Source: JBBPYC01 sp038200275 (GTDB lineage Bacteria; Pseudomonadota; Gammaproteobacteria; Burkholderiales; Burkholderiaceae_C). Taken from it: a stretch of 64,000 nucleotides of DNA. Location: assembly GCA_038200275.1 (NCBI GenBank), contig JBBPYC010000082.1:1-64000 (forward strand), in the 5' to 3' direction. Shown here in pieces: positions 55,075 through 63,682 of the stretch (its first letter is position 1; every line of letters begins with the position of its first letter). Both the position numbers and the translations under genes were made by a program. The notes beneath the pieces were generated by a model. The model was not told the DNA's origin. It worked only from the letters and a program-made list of their open reading frames with translations, and did no database searches.

Positions 55075-55686
55075 CTAGGCATGGCCGGCCCCGGGCGCGA
55101 TCATCCAGGCTTCCAGGCCAAGCAGCTTGAGCGCACGCGCATAACGCTCGGGCACCGGCGTGTCGAAGATCACCGCCGCATCGGCATCCACCGTAAGCCA
55201 GCTGTTTTCCGCAAGTTCCGATTCGAGCTGGCCTTCACCCCAGGCCGAATACCCCAGTGTGACGAGCACCTTGCGCGGACCCCCGCCGCTGGACAATGCT
55301 TCGAGCACGTCTTTCGACGTCGTCATCTCGAGCCCCCCTGGAATCGCCAATGTCGCCATGTAAATCGATTCGCCCTCAGGCGCATCGACAGCAACCACCG
55401 CCTCGTGCAACACGAAACCGCGATCGGTCTGCACCGGACCGCCCTGCAACACCGGTGCGTCGAGCAGGTCGGCGCGGCCCAGCGGCAGATCGACTTTGTC
55501 AAACAGATGCGCGAGATTGATGTCGCTGGGTTTGTTGATGACCAGACCCAACGCGCCGCGCTCGCTGTGCTCGCACAGGTAGACCACGCTCTGCGCAAAC
55601 GACGGATCGGCCATGCCCGGCATGGCGATCAAGAAATGATGCGTGAGGTTGATCGGGTCGGCAGCGTCGCGCGTCGGGTCGGTCAT
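55075..55686 (-). CDS. yqgE: YqgE/AlgH family protein
   Basis: A 203-residue protein of the YqgE/AlgH (DUF179) family. THHFLIAMPGMADPSFAQSV and LQGGPVQTDRGFVLH are typical. AlgH affects alginate genes in Pseudomonas, but its activity is not known. It heads the yqgE-ruvX-pyrR-pyrB-pyrC' cluster conserved across beta- and gammaproteobacteria. ATG at 55686 is used; a longer frame reaches 55716. Confidence 0.92.
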   Translation of the reverse strand: MTDPTRDAADPINLTHHFLIAMPGMADPSFAQSVVYLCEHSERGALGLVINKPSDINLAHLFDKVDLPLGRADLLDAPVLQGGPVQTDRGFVLHEAVVAVDAPEGESIYMATLAIPGGLEMTTSKDVLEALSSGGGPRKVLVTLGYSAWGEGQLESELAENSWLTVDADAAVIFDTPVPERYARALKLLGLEAWMIAPGAGHA

Positions 55687-55728
55687 GGCAGGAAATTCTA
55701 GCGGTGGCCGTCGCACAGCGCTGCACGC

Positions 55729-56649
55729 TCAGCCGCGCAGCCGCGGCCGGATCAGCCTCAGGAGCAGTTGCTGTAGCGGATTCGCATTGCCGCCGGGGCG
55801 CCAGGTGAAGTTCAGTCTCTGCCGATAGGCATCGAACTGCATCGCCCACGGCGCGGGCTTAAGGCCGCCACGGCCGAGCAGCACTTTCAGCGTCGCGGTG
55901 CCCATCACACCTGCGCACAGTTCGCACGACATGATGGTCGAAGGCCCACGCCGCTCCTGAAAATTCACCGCAGCCGGCTCGACCAGGTATTTGCGTTGCA
56001 GCATCGCGGGCGACAAGCCCGCGATGAAGCGCGCGTACTGCTCGTCGCTGTCATGCCCTTCGAGCTTGAAGTAGTCCTCGAAGCTCATGCCGTCGGCGCT
56101 GAAGTAAAGGAACGACACGCCCATGCCGAGTGGCGCCGCGGTCAACGCCGGAATGCCGCGTGCGCGACACGCGGCGAACACCATGCGGCGCGCGTCCATC
56201 GCAAAGAAATCGAGACCATCGACGTAGACGTCGACGTCGCGCAGGAACGCATCGACGTTGTCCGGCTGCACGCCCTGCGGAAAGCGCCTGAAGTCGGCTT
56301 GCGGATTGATGCCTGCGCCCATCTGCGCCATCACGTCGAGCTTCGGCCGATTAACCGAATGCAGATACGCACCGGCTTGGCGATTGAAGTTGTGAACACC
56401 GAACGCATCGAAGTCGGCGATGTTGAAGCGCGCGATCCCGAGACGCAGCAGCGTCAGCAAATGCGTGCCGCCGACGCCGCCGAGTCCTGCGATCGCAACG
56501 CGCGCGGTGCGCAGGCGCTCTTGCTCGGCCGCGGTGACCCAGCCCAAGTTGCGCGAGAAGGCATCGTCGTAGTCGAACAACGGTGCAGCATCGGCCGGCG
56601 ACGAAGCGCAGTCAGGGAAGCCAGCCTTCAAGGTAGTTTTGTCATGCAT
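55729..56649 (-). CDS. ThiF/E1-like adenylyltransferase family protein
   Basis: A 306-residue protein of the ThiF/MoeB/HesA family. The nucleotide-binding loop is VAIAGLGGVGGTHLLTLL near residue 60, followed by the ADFDAFGVHNFNRQ block that binds ATP-Mg. One CxxC pair is visible (SCELCAGV), rather than two as in MoeB. No ubiquitin-like partner or ThiS/MoaD gene is nearby, so the acceptor is unknown. Its start at 56649 abuts the end of an IS3 relic, so its original promoter may be lost. Confidence 0.83.
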   Translation of the reverse strand: MHDKTTLKAGFPDCASSPADAAPLFDYDDAFSRNLGWVTAAEQERLRTARVAIAGLGGVGGTHLLTLLRLGIARFNIADFDAFGVHNFNRQAGAYLHSVNRPKLDVMAQMGAGINPQADFRRFPQGVQPDNVDAFLRDVDVYVDGLDFFAMDARRMVFAACRARGIPALTAAPLGMGVSFLYFSADGMSFEDYFKLEGHDSDEQYARFIAGLSPAMLQRKYLVEPAAVNFQERRGPSTIMSCELCAGVMGTATLKVLLGRGGLKPAPWAMQFDAYRQRLNFTWRPGGNANPLQQLLLRLIRPRLRG

Positions 56650-56710
56650 TGTGATCGATTCGGTTATTAACCTTGCCCCTGGAATCCGCACTCCATAGCC
56701 GAACCCACAA

Positions 56711-57095
56711 GTTGATTTGCTTTAGTTGCTGACCCGCAAGCCAGTTGCTCTCGAACTGCATCGGGCTGACACACGCCAGCGTCGAATACAGCCAAGTCCG
56801 GTCGTGGCCGAGTCTGGTTCTACCAGAGCAGCGCGGCCATGGATTCAATTTTTATCGGGCAGAGTGCGCCTGCTGCCGGGCGTGCGCTTGAAACGGCGCT
56901 TGCCTTGAACCCATATGCGGTACCGTTGCACAAGCTTCCCCCACCCCCGCAGCTTGCCTCTAAGGATGGCGGGTGCGAGCAACTTCTCTCAGACACGCAG
57001 CCATCCGTGGCCGCTGGGCTGTGGCCGCTTGCAATCAGCCGCACCGCCTCTGGCTCGAACTCGCGAGCGTATTGCGCCCTTCTCGCCTTTGCCAT
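56711..57095 (-). mobile_element. IS3-family insertion sequence relic
   Basis: The minus strand reads an orfA start at 57095 (MAKARRAQYAREFEPEAVRL, with AGGAG upstream), which dissolves after about 38 residues. Further along (56821-56711) it reads LYSTLACVSPMQFESNW followed by GQQLKQIN, a typical C-terminus of an IS3-group orfB transposase. Everything between (the DDE core) is deleted. The terminal repeats were not located with confidence. Confidence 0.8.
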
Positions 57096-57337
57096 CTCGC
57101 CTCTCCTGGCTCGTATTGAACCGCTCAGCACCGGATGCGGGTTTCCAAGGGTAAGGCCAGTATCCGAAAAAAGCGGTAACTTCAGTCTCACGCACCAATG
57201 GACGACACTGAATAGTTACAGCGTTATCGTGGTGAGCCGCCGTGGCCATAACAACGGGTGCAGTTGCTGTCGAAACCTATACCGGTAGTGTGTAGGTGAG
57301 CCTAAAAGTGCTCTAGGACGCCATCTACGCGAAACAA

Positions 57338-57366
57338 ATAAAAAAGCCCTGGGGTTACCAGGGCTT
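57338..57366 (-). terminator. Intrinsic terminator of the PEP-CTERM gene
   Basis: On the minus strand AAGCCCTGG, five-base loop, CCAGGGCTT, followed by TTTTTAT. A perfect nine-base stem, 39 bases after the PEP-CTERM stop codon. Confidence 0.9.
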
Positions 57367-57404
57367 CACTGCGCAGAGACTTTGCCCTGAGCGTCAACGT
57401 AATT

Positions 57405-58250
57405 TCAGCCCTTGCGGCGACGTGCTGTGGCGAGCCCAACAAGTGCCAAGCCAAACAGAGCAATTGACGAAGGCTCAGGAATAGCCTGGGTATTGAACAC
57501 GTTGTCCAGCGAGCCCTGGACCAAGGCCGAAGTCCCACCAGAAACCACTGGCACACCGTTGAACTGGCCGGTTTGAATGGCTATGTTGAAAAAAGGAATC
57601 GGCGTGGTGAAAAACGTCGAGCCCGTGGGGGTCAGCGCGAAGGTGGTCGTTTGACCGAAGCTGCCGCAGTTGTTGCTGCCAGTGCAGATTTGTCTTCCGT
57701 TACCCTCTAGCGCAACGCCGGTAGCGATCAAGACATCGTCAGCTGCAGTGGTGCCAACGGTCCCAAATGGAGTCATACCACTCGGCGGAGTAGTGAATTG
57801 AGTGTTTGGAGGGCTGGTGGTGTTTAAGCCGCCGAGTCCTGGATCGACGTAGAGCTGAAGTGTTCCTGCTCCGGGGGTGAGCACAAAGGATGTGTTAGTA
57901 CCGGTCGTAGTCGCTGTGCCCGATCCCACAAACAGCGCATAAAGACCGTAGTTGACCCCGAGTCCGGTTTCGAAAGCCTGGTAAGCATTGTTACCGTCGT
58001 TGTATGTGAACTGTCCAGGTTGGTACAGCAGGCTGATGGAAAACGGTGTGACGCCACTGACGGTCGTGCCGAAGGTGAAGATTTCCGAGTAATTCCCGGT
58101 GATCTTGTCCGATGTGATGGGCCCGGCTGGCCCGCCGAACACAGCAGGATCGATGGTGAATTCAGGGAAAATTCCAATGGCGCTAGCCGATCCTACAGCC
58201 GCCAATCCGCTTGCAAGCAGCGCAGCGGAAAACAGTTTCTTGAATTTCAT
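57405..58250 (-). CDS. PEP-CTERM sorting-domain exported protein
   Basis: A 281-residue protein with an N-terminal signal peptide (KKLFSAALLASGLAAVGSAS, cleavage near SASA) and a C-terminal PEP-CTERM signal: IPEPSSIALFGLALVGL, then TARRRKG. PEP-CTERM proteins are cut and anchored or released by an exosortase (EpsH/XrtA) and are linked to exopolysaccharide. The body is Gly/Thr/Ser/Phe-rich with low charge, of no family I know. The ATG at 58250 has GAGGACC upstream. It is preceded by a sigma-54-type promoter and followed by its own terminator, so it is monocistronic. IS relics lie on both sides. Confidence 0.88.
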   Translation of the reverse strand: MKFKKLFSAALLASGLAAVGSASAIGIFPEFTIDPAVFGGPAGPITSDKITGNYSEIFTFGTTVSGVTPFSISLLYQPGQFTYNDGNNAYQAFETGLGVNYGLYALFVGSGTATTTGTNTSFVLTPGAGTLQLYVDPGLGGLNTTSPPNTQFTTPPSGMTPFGTVGTTAADDVLIATGVALEGNGRQICTGSNNCGSFGQTTTFALTPTGSTFFTTPIPFFNIAIQTGQFNGVPVVSGGTSALVQGSLDNVFNTQAIPEPSSIALFGLALVGLATARRRKG

Positions 58251-58304
58251 AAAGCGGTCCTCGGTTTGATCGAAATTAAGTGGGGGGGGTTCCCAATATA
58301 CAGT

Positions 58305-58320
58305 AGCAAGCTTGATGCCA
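58305..58320 (-). promoter_or_regulatory. Sigma-54 (-24/-12) promoter of the PEP-CTERM gene
   Basis: On the minus strand TGGCAT-CAAGC-TTGCT. The sigma-54 consensus is TGGCAC-N5-TTGCW; only the sixth base differs. Transcription would start about 12 bases after TTGC, some 45 bases before the ATG. Confidence 0.78.
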
Positions 58321-58384
58321 AGAAAAAAATTCTTTGAAAAATCAACAGCTTGAATTCGATCCAGTAACGTTTGACCCGTCGTAG

Positions 58385-58401
58385 TGTAAAAAAACCCGAC
58401 A
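58385..58401. promoter_or_regulatory. Candidate upstream activator site
   Basis: TGTAAAAAAACCCGACA, with TGT and ACA ends, 65-80 bases upstream of the sigma-54 promoter, where an enhancer-binding regulator would be expected. Purely by position and look. Confidence 0.35.
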
Positions 58402-58580
58402 GTTTGCGAGAGGCCGGCAACAGCTATGACCTAAAAAATCTCAATGAACGGTAAGCTGAAAAGGGCTGTTTTGCTGGCCGAGGATAGGTTCTGAGATGGC
58501 AAGGGGCAGACCAGATGAGCGGCAACGTGGACCACGCTGAAAGCACTCATCAGCCGAGCCCAAGGTGGCAGCCGGAGTCT

Positions 58581-58735
58581 GTTGGTGTTAACTCTTACAG
58601 ATCTCACGCTGCAGGCCCTTGGTCCTGTCAAGTCGTTCAATTGATTCCCGAACAGTTCCAACAGATCGAGGGCTGGCTGCCTCGCCAGCGCGGTGGTGTG
58701 AGCCTGGACAAGTTGCGCGTGCTCAACGCCATCTC
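58581..58735 (+). mobile_element. IS5-type insertion sequence relic (5' end only)
   Basis: GTTGGTGTTAACTCTTAC at 58581 resembles the IS end at 114 (minus strand). After 54 bases the reading QLIPEQFQQIEGWLPRQRGG and then VSLDKLRVLNAI (to 58735) matches the transposase N-terminus at the left edge. The ATG is lost (GTT at that place), and the rest of the transposase is missing. A dead relic. Confidence 0.75.
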
Positions 58736-58813
58736 ATCACGTGACGCCACACTGGAATTTTTCTCAACAAACTCGGAAAAATATCCGAATAAGCTGGGTT
58801 GTTTATGTGCTAC

Positions 58814-59509
58814 CTATCGTTGTAACACTCCACCGATCAAGCTCAATCGCCGCCCGCATCGCGCGGCCAACGTGCGGTCATGCGTGACCAGAACAAACGC
58901 CGTGCCTTGGTCCCGCGCCAGTTGCAACATCAAATCGAACACGCCGTCGGCCGTCGCGCGGTCGAGATTGCCGGTCGGCTCGTCGGCGAGCACACAGCCC
59001 GGCTGCGTGACCAGCGCGCGTGCAATCGCCACCCGCTGGCGCTCGCCACCCGACAGCTCGGCCGGCCGGTGCAATTCGCGCGCCGACAAGCCCACACGCG
59101 CGAGCATGGCCGATGCGGCCTGTGCTGCAGCCTGCGCCGGTTCCCGCCGAATCATCAACGGCATCGCGACGTTGTCGCGCGCGCTGAATTCCGGCAACAG
59201 GTGGTGAAACTGATAGATGAAGCCGAGTCGGCGGTTGCGCAAGTCGCCCTGGCGCTTGGCCGACAGGCCTGAGAGCTCCTCGCCATCGATACGCACCGTA
59301 CCTTCGCTCGGCGCGTCGAGGCCGCCGAGCAGGTGCAGCAGCGTGCTCTTGCCGGAGCCGGACGCTCCAACGATCGCAATCGTCTCGCCCGCATGGACCG
59401 TCAGCTGCACGCCTTGCAGCACCGTGACGTCGAGCCGGCCTTCGGCAAACCGCTTGGTCAGGCCCTGCGCCTCCAGCACGGTCGCATCGCTCCCTGCTTC
59501 GTTATTCAT
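58814..59509 (-). CDS. lolD: Lipoprotein-releasing system ATP-binding protein
   Basis: A 231-residue ABC ATPase. Walker A is GASGSGKSTLLHLL, the signature LSGGERQRVAIARAL and Walker B CVLADEPTGNLD; the LolD motif around FHHLLPEFSARDN fits. With LolC/E it extracts lipoproteins from the inner membrane. Its ATG overlaps the lolC stop by eight bases. Confidence 0.94.
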   Translation of the reverse strand: MNNEAGSDATVLEAQGLTKRFAEGRLDVTVLQGVQLTVHAGETIAIVGASGSGKSTLLHLLGGLDAPSEGTVRIDGEELSGLSAKRQGDLRNRRLGFIYQFHHLLPEFSARDNVAMPLMIRREPAQAAAQAASAMLARVGLSARELHRPAELSGGERQRVAIARALVTQPGCVLADEPTGNLDRATADGVFDLMLQLARDQGTAFVLVTHDRTLAARCGRRLSLIGGVLQR

Positions 59510-60758
59510 AACGCAGCGCCTCGGCCGGATTCACGCGGCTTGCGCGCCAGCTCGGATACAGCGTTGCGACGAACGCGAGCAGCAGCGAGATCACGGCAAT
59601 CGGCAGGATGTCGCTTTGCTGCGGATCGCTGGGCATCCGGCTGATCAGATAGATATCCTTCGGCAGGAAGCTCGCATGGAACAATTTCTCCAGCGCCGGC
59701 ACGATCACGTCGATGTTGTAAGCCACGCCCAGGCCCAGCAGCAGTCCCGCCAGCGTGCCGATCACGCCGACCAGCGCGCCCTGCACCACGAAGATGCCCA
59801 TGATGCTCTGCGGGCTTGCGCCGAGCGTGCGCAGAATCGCAATGTCGGCGCGTTTGTCAGTCACCGTCATCACCAGTGTGGAAACCAGGTTGAACGCGGC
59901 CACCGCAACGATCAGCGTCAGGATGATGAACATCATGCGTTTTTCGACCTGCACGGCCGCAAACCAGGTCTTGTTCTGGCGCGTCCAGTCGCGGATCACA
60001 AGCCGGTCGGTCAGTGTGCCGGCCAGCTCGTCAGCGACCGTGCGCGCCTCGTTCAAATCCTTCAGCTTCAGCTGGATCCCAGTCGGGCCTTCGAGCCGAA
60101 AGATGCGCTGAGCATCTTCGAGGTGAATCAGCGCGAGTGCCGAGTCGTATTCGTAGTGGCCCGAGTCGAACGTGCCGACCACCGTCATCTGCTTGAGGCG
60201 CGGCACCACGCCGGCCGGCGTGACCTGGCCGCTCGGTGCAATCAACGTCACCGGGTCTCCGGCGCGCACGCCCAGCGAGCGTGCCAGCTCAACGCCCAGC
60301 ACGATGCCGAAGCCGCCCGGCACCAGCTTGGCGATGGCGCCCTGCGTGTCGGAGCGCACCAAGTCCGTCACCTCCCCTTCGCGCGCCGGGTCGATGCCGC
60401 GCACGAGCGACCCTTTCATGTCTTCGCCCCGCGCGAGCAGCACCTGGGCGCCGATGAACGGCGCCGCACCGATCACCTGTGGGTTGCGCTTGGCTTCTGC
60501 CAACGTGCGGTCGTAGTCCGGCAAAGCAGCCCCGTTTGGCGCAAAGATCTCGATGTGCGAGATCACACCAAGCATGCGGTCGCGCACCTCTTTTTGAAAC
60601 CCGTTCATGACCGACAGCACGATGATGAGCGCCGCCACCCCCAGCGCGATGCCCAGCATCGACACGCCTGAGATGAACGAGATGAAGCCGTTGCGCCGAG
60701 TCGCACGGCCAGCCCGCGTATAGCGCCAGCCGAGCGCGAGTTCGTAAGGGATTTGCAC
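59502..60758 (-). CDS. lolC: Lipoprotein-releasing ABC transporter permease (LolC/E)
   Basis: A 418-residue protein with four membrane segments: the first (FISFISGVSMLGIALGVAAL) near residue 25, and three at the C-terminus, with a large periplasmic domain between. The start is GTG at 60758 (VQIPYELALGWRYTR), which fits the family; an upstream frame to 61133 runs into the divergent gene. The gene is alone (no second permease), so a homodimeric LolF-type arrangement is possible. Confidence 0.92.
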   Translation of the reverse strand: MQIPYELALGWRYTRAGRATRRNGFISFISGVSMLGIALGVAALIIVLSVMNGFQKEVRDRMLGVISHIEIFAPNGAALPDYDRTLAEAKRNPQVIGAAPFIGAQVLLARGEDMKGSLVRGIDPAREGEVTDLVRSDTQGAIAKLVPGGFGIVLGVELARSLGVRAGDPVTLIAPSGQVTPAGVVPRLKQMTVVGTFDSGHYEYDSALALIHLEDAQRIFRLEGPTGIQLKLKDLNEARTVADELAGTLTDRLVIRDWTRQNKTWFAAVQVEKRMMFIILTLIVAVAAFNLVSTLVMTVTDKRADIAILRTLGASPQSIMGIFVVQGALVGVIGTLAGLLLGLGVAYNIDVIVPALEKLFHASFLPKDIYLISRMPSDPQQSDILPIAVISLLLAFVATLYPSWRASRVNPAEALRYE

Positions 60759-60861
60759 GGGCGAAAAAGCGGTTTGAGCGGAGGAAGAAAGAGAAGCCGT
60801 CGCACTGCAAAACAGGCGAAGCCCGCGATTGTGGCATCGGGGGCGGACGACAATCGATTGC

Positions 60862-61797
60862 ATGGCGCCCCTCACCCACCTATTGATCCCTGCCGCGGTC
60901 GGGAGTTCAGACGACCCCCGTGCGCTGGTCGCTGCCTTGCCGCCGTTGCCGAACTTGAAGAAGCTGCTCGCCCGGATGGCGCCCGAGCGCACGATCGAGA
61001 TCACTGAGGACGGCCCCGCCACCCCGTTCGAGCTTGTGCAGGCCGATGCCCTGGGTCTGCCCAATGCGCCGGGCTGCACGCCCTGGGCCGCGTATGAGAC
61101 CAACACATTCGGCGTGCCGTGCGCGTTCATCAAACTGTGCCATTGGCAGATCGGGCTCGATCAGGTTCAGGCGCTCGACCCCGCAGCGTTGGCATTGACC
61201 GAGGCCGAATCGCATGCGCTGCTCGGCTCAGCCGCGACGTGGTTTGCCGAAGACGGCATCGAGTTGTCATACCACCGACCGGGCGTGTGGCTGGCCAAGG
61301 GCGATGTGTTTCGCGATCTGCGCACCATCTCGCTCGACCGCGCAATCGGCCGCACGGTGTCGCGCGAGCTGTTACAGGCCACCGTCGGGAACACCGGCGC
61401 GCTCGGCCGGCTGCAGCACGAGATGCAGATGCTGTTGTACGACCATCCGACGACCGACGCGCGGCTGCAGCGCCGACAACTCGCGCCGAACGCGATCTGG
61501 ATCAGCGGTGCGGGCGTGCTGCCTGAGGCTGTTGCGCCGCAGCCCGGCTTGAAGATCGAGACTGCGTTGTCGGATGCCGCCGCGCAGCGCAATCTGCCCG
61601 CGTTTGCTGCCGCCTGGAGCGCGCTTGATTCAGGCGCCATTGCGAGCCTCGCAGCGCAGGAAAACGCCCGACTCACACTGGCCGGCGAGCGCTGCGCGAT
61701 CACGTTCGCACCACCCGCAGGCGGCTGGGCCGCGCGCTTCGCCAGCCGATGGCTGCAGCCACGCGTCACGCCAGCGTCCATACTCGAACGCTTATGA
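60862..61797 (+). CDS. RpfE-like uncharacterised protein
   Basis: A 311-residue cytoplasmic protein, no recognised catalytic motif. It resembles the protein encoded beside recJ in Xanthomonas (RpfE) by neighbourhood and general character (MAPLTHLLIPAAVGSS at the start, then LCHWQIGLDQV and FAEDGIELSYHRPGVWLA). Function unknown. ATG at 60862 is chosen. The stop overlaps the start of recJ (ATGA). Confidence 0.7.
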   Translation: MAPLTHLLIPAAVGSSDDPRALVAALPPLPNLKKLLARMAPERTIEITEDGPATPFELVQADALGLPNAPGCTPWAAYETNTFGVPCAFIKLCHWQIGLDQVQALDPAALALTEAESHALLGSAATWFAEDGIELSYHRPGVWLAKGDVFRDLRTISLDRAIGRTVSRELLQATVGNTGALGRLQHEMQMLLYDHPTTDARLQRRQLAPNAIWISGAGVLPEAVAPQPGLKIETALSDAAAQRNLPAFAAAWSALDSGAIASLAAQENARLTLAGERCAITFAPPAGGWAARFASRWLQPRVTPASILERL

Positions 61798-63521
61798 AAA
61801 TCGCCATCCGCGACGTTCCCCCGCGCGCCGCCTGGGCGCTTGAGCAGGCGGGCGTCCATCCCTTGCTGGCCAAACTGTTCGCTGCGCGCGGCGTGCTGTC
61901 GAAAGACGCACTCGACGATGGCCTTGCATTGCTGCTGCCACCGCGCGATCTGGCGGGCAGCAAAGCCGCCGGTGCGTTGCTGGCCGACGCCCTCGCAGCC
62001 GATAAAAAAATTTGTATCGTGGCCGACTACGACTGCGACGGCGCGACCGCCTGCGCGGTCGCCATGCGCGGCTTGAAGCTGCTTGGCGCGCAGCAACTCG
62101 ACTACCTGGTGCCCGACCGCATCGTCGACGGCTACGGCCTGACGCCGCCGATTGCCGAGCGGGTTGCTGCCACCGGCGCCGAACTGCTGATCACGGTGGA
62201 CAACGGCATCGCCAGCGTCGAAGGCGTGGAGACCGCCCGCGCGCTCGGGCTGCAGGTGCTCGTGACCGACCACCACCTGCCCGGCCCGGTGCTGCCGGCC
62301 GCTGACGTGATCGTGAACCCGAACCAGCCCGGCTGCACGTTCGAAAGCAAGTCGCTTGCGGGCGTTGGCGTGATGTTCTATGTGCTGCTTGCGCTGCGGG
62401 CCGAGTTGCGCACGCGTGGCCACTATGCAGCCGGTGCCGAGCCGCGGCTCGATTCGCTGCTGCCGCTGGTGGCGCTCGGCACCGTGGCCGACGTGGTGCG
62501 GCTCGATGCGAACAATCGTCGGCTGGTCGCACAAGGCCTGCGCCGCATTCGCGCAGGCGCGCTGCCGGCCGGCATGGCCGCGCTATTCGATGCGGCCGGG
62601 CGCAGCGCGCGGGCAGCGACCACGTTCGACTTCGGCTTCGCGCTCGGCCCGCGCATCAACGCGGCCGGGCGGTTGGCCGACATGACGATCGGCATCGAAT
62701 GCCTGCTGACCGACGACTCGGCGCGCGCCGCCGAGCTGGCCAGCGCGCTCGACAAGATCAATCGCGAGCGGCGCCAGATCGAAAGCGGCATGCGCGATGC
62801 GGCGCTGCTGATGGCCGAATCGTTGTTCAGCGGCGACGATGGGGCGGAAGGCACGGACGCGGCACCGCCCGCGCTCAGCGTGTTCGATGCCGAGTTTCAC
62901 GAAGGCGTGGTTGGCATCGTCGCGTCGCGCCTGAAAGACCGCTGGCACCGGCCGAGCTTTGTATTCGCGACCAGCCAGGCGCCGGGCAAGTCGCATGAGC
63001 TGAAGGGCTCGGGACGATCCATTCCCGGCTTCCATCTGCGCGACGCGCTGGACCTCGTGGCCAAGCGGCACCCAGGCGTGTTGCTGCGCTTTGGTGGGCA
63101 CGCAATGGCGGCGGGCTGCACGATCGATGCAAATGGGTTCGAGACGTTTCGCGATGCGTTGGCTCAGGTCGCGCGCGAATGGCTTGATGCGGCCACGCTG
63201 ACCCGCCGGATTGAGACCGACGGCGCGCTTGCGCCCGAGTACCGCCGCGCCGACTTGGTCGACACGCTGCACCGCGAAGTCTGGGGTCAGGGGTTTGCTG
63301 CGCCAACCTTCAGCGAGGAAGTCGAGGTGCTGTCGCAGCGTCTGGTCGGCGATCGTCATATGTCGCTGAAACTGAAGCACGGCGGCGAGCCGGTGGACGG
63401 CATCTGGTTCGGCCACACCGATCCGCTGCCGGCCAAGGTCACCCTCGCGTTCCGGCTCGAAGTCGATGAATGGAAAGGTGCGCGGCGCGTGCGCTTTCTG
63501 GTCGAAGGCGCGCAGGCGTAG
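61794..63521 (+). CDS. recJ: Single-stranded-DNA-specific 5'-3' exonuclease RecJ
   Basis: A 575-residue DHH-family nuclease. Visible motifs are IVADYDCDGATA (motif I), LLITVDNGIAS, VTDHHLPGPVLP (DHH), LVALGTVADVV, and the DHHA1 motif RFGGHAMAAGC. The start ATG at 61794 is coupled with the RpfE-like gene. Confidence 0.95.
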   Translation: MKIAIRDVPPRAAWALEQAGVHPLLAKLFAARGVLSKDALDDGLALLLPPRDLAGSKAAGALLADALAADKKICIVADYDCDGATACAVAMRGLKLLGAQQLDYLVPDRIVDGYGLTPPIAERVAATGAELLITVDNGIASVEGVETARALGLQVLVTDHHLPGPVLPAADVIVNPNQPGCTFESKSLAGVGVMFYVLLALRAELRTRGHYAAGAEPRLDSLLPLVALGTVADVVRLDANNRRLVAQGLRRIRAGALPAGMAALFDAAGRSARAATTFDFGFALGPRINAAGRLADMTIGIECLLTDDSARAAELASALDKINRERRQIESGMRDAALLMAESLFSGDDGAEGTDAAPPALSVFDAEFHEGVVGIVASRLKDRWHRPSFVFATSQAPGKSHELKGSGRSIPGFHLRDALDLVAKRHPGVLLRFGGHAMAAGCTIDANGFETFRDALAQVAREWLDAATLTRRIETDGALAPEYRRADLVDTLHREVWGQGFAAPTFSEEVEVLSQRLVGDRHMSLKLKHGGEPVDGIWFGHTDPLPAKVTLAFRLEVDEWKGARRVRFLVEGAQA

Positions 63522-63551
63522 CGCTGGACTGCAGACGTCGGCAAGCGCAAA

Positions 63552-63569
63552 CACTACACAATTCATAGC
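63552..63569. repeat. AT-rich interrupted palindrome (copy 4 of 4, diverged)
   Basis: CACTACACAATTCATAGC followed by ATCTTGCGCAGA, between recJ and the PHP gene. Compare 4224, 17600 and 47838. Confidence 0.4.
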
Positions 63570-63682
63570 ATCTTGCGCAGACAGCACAAGCGCCCGAGGC
63601 ACGTAATGTTTAAAAAGACCCGTCGCCCCAGTGAATTGGGCAGCCGAACCCGCTGACCAGGCGCAAACCCTAAAATGACCGC

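Noticed and set aside
58515..59207. 230-codon plus-strand frame
   Set aside because: Its first part is the IS5 relic and the rest is antisense to lolD.
59217..60671. Plus-strand frame of 484 codons opposite lolC/lolD
   Set aside because: Arg/His/Gln-rich antisense frame; lolC and lolD are unambiguous on the other strand.
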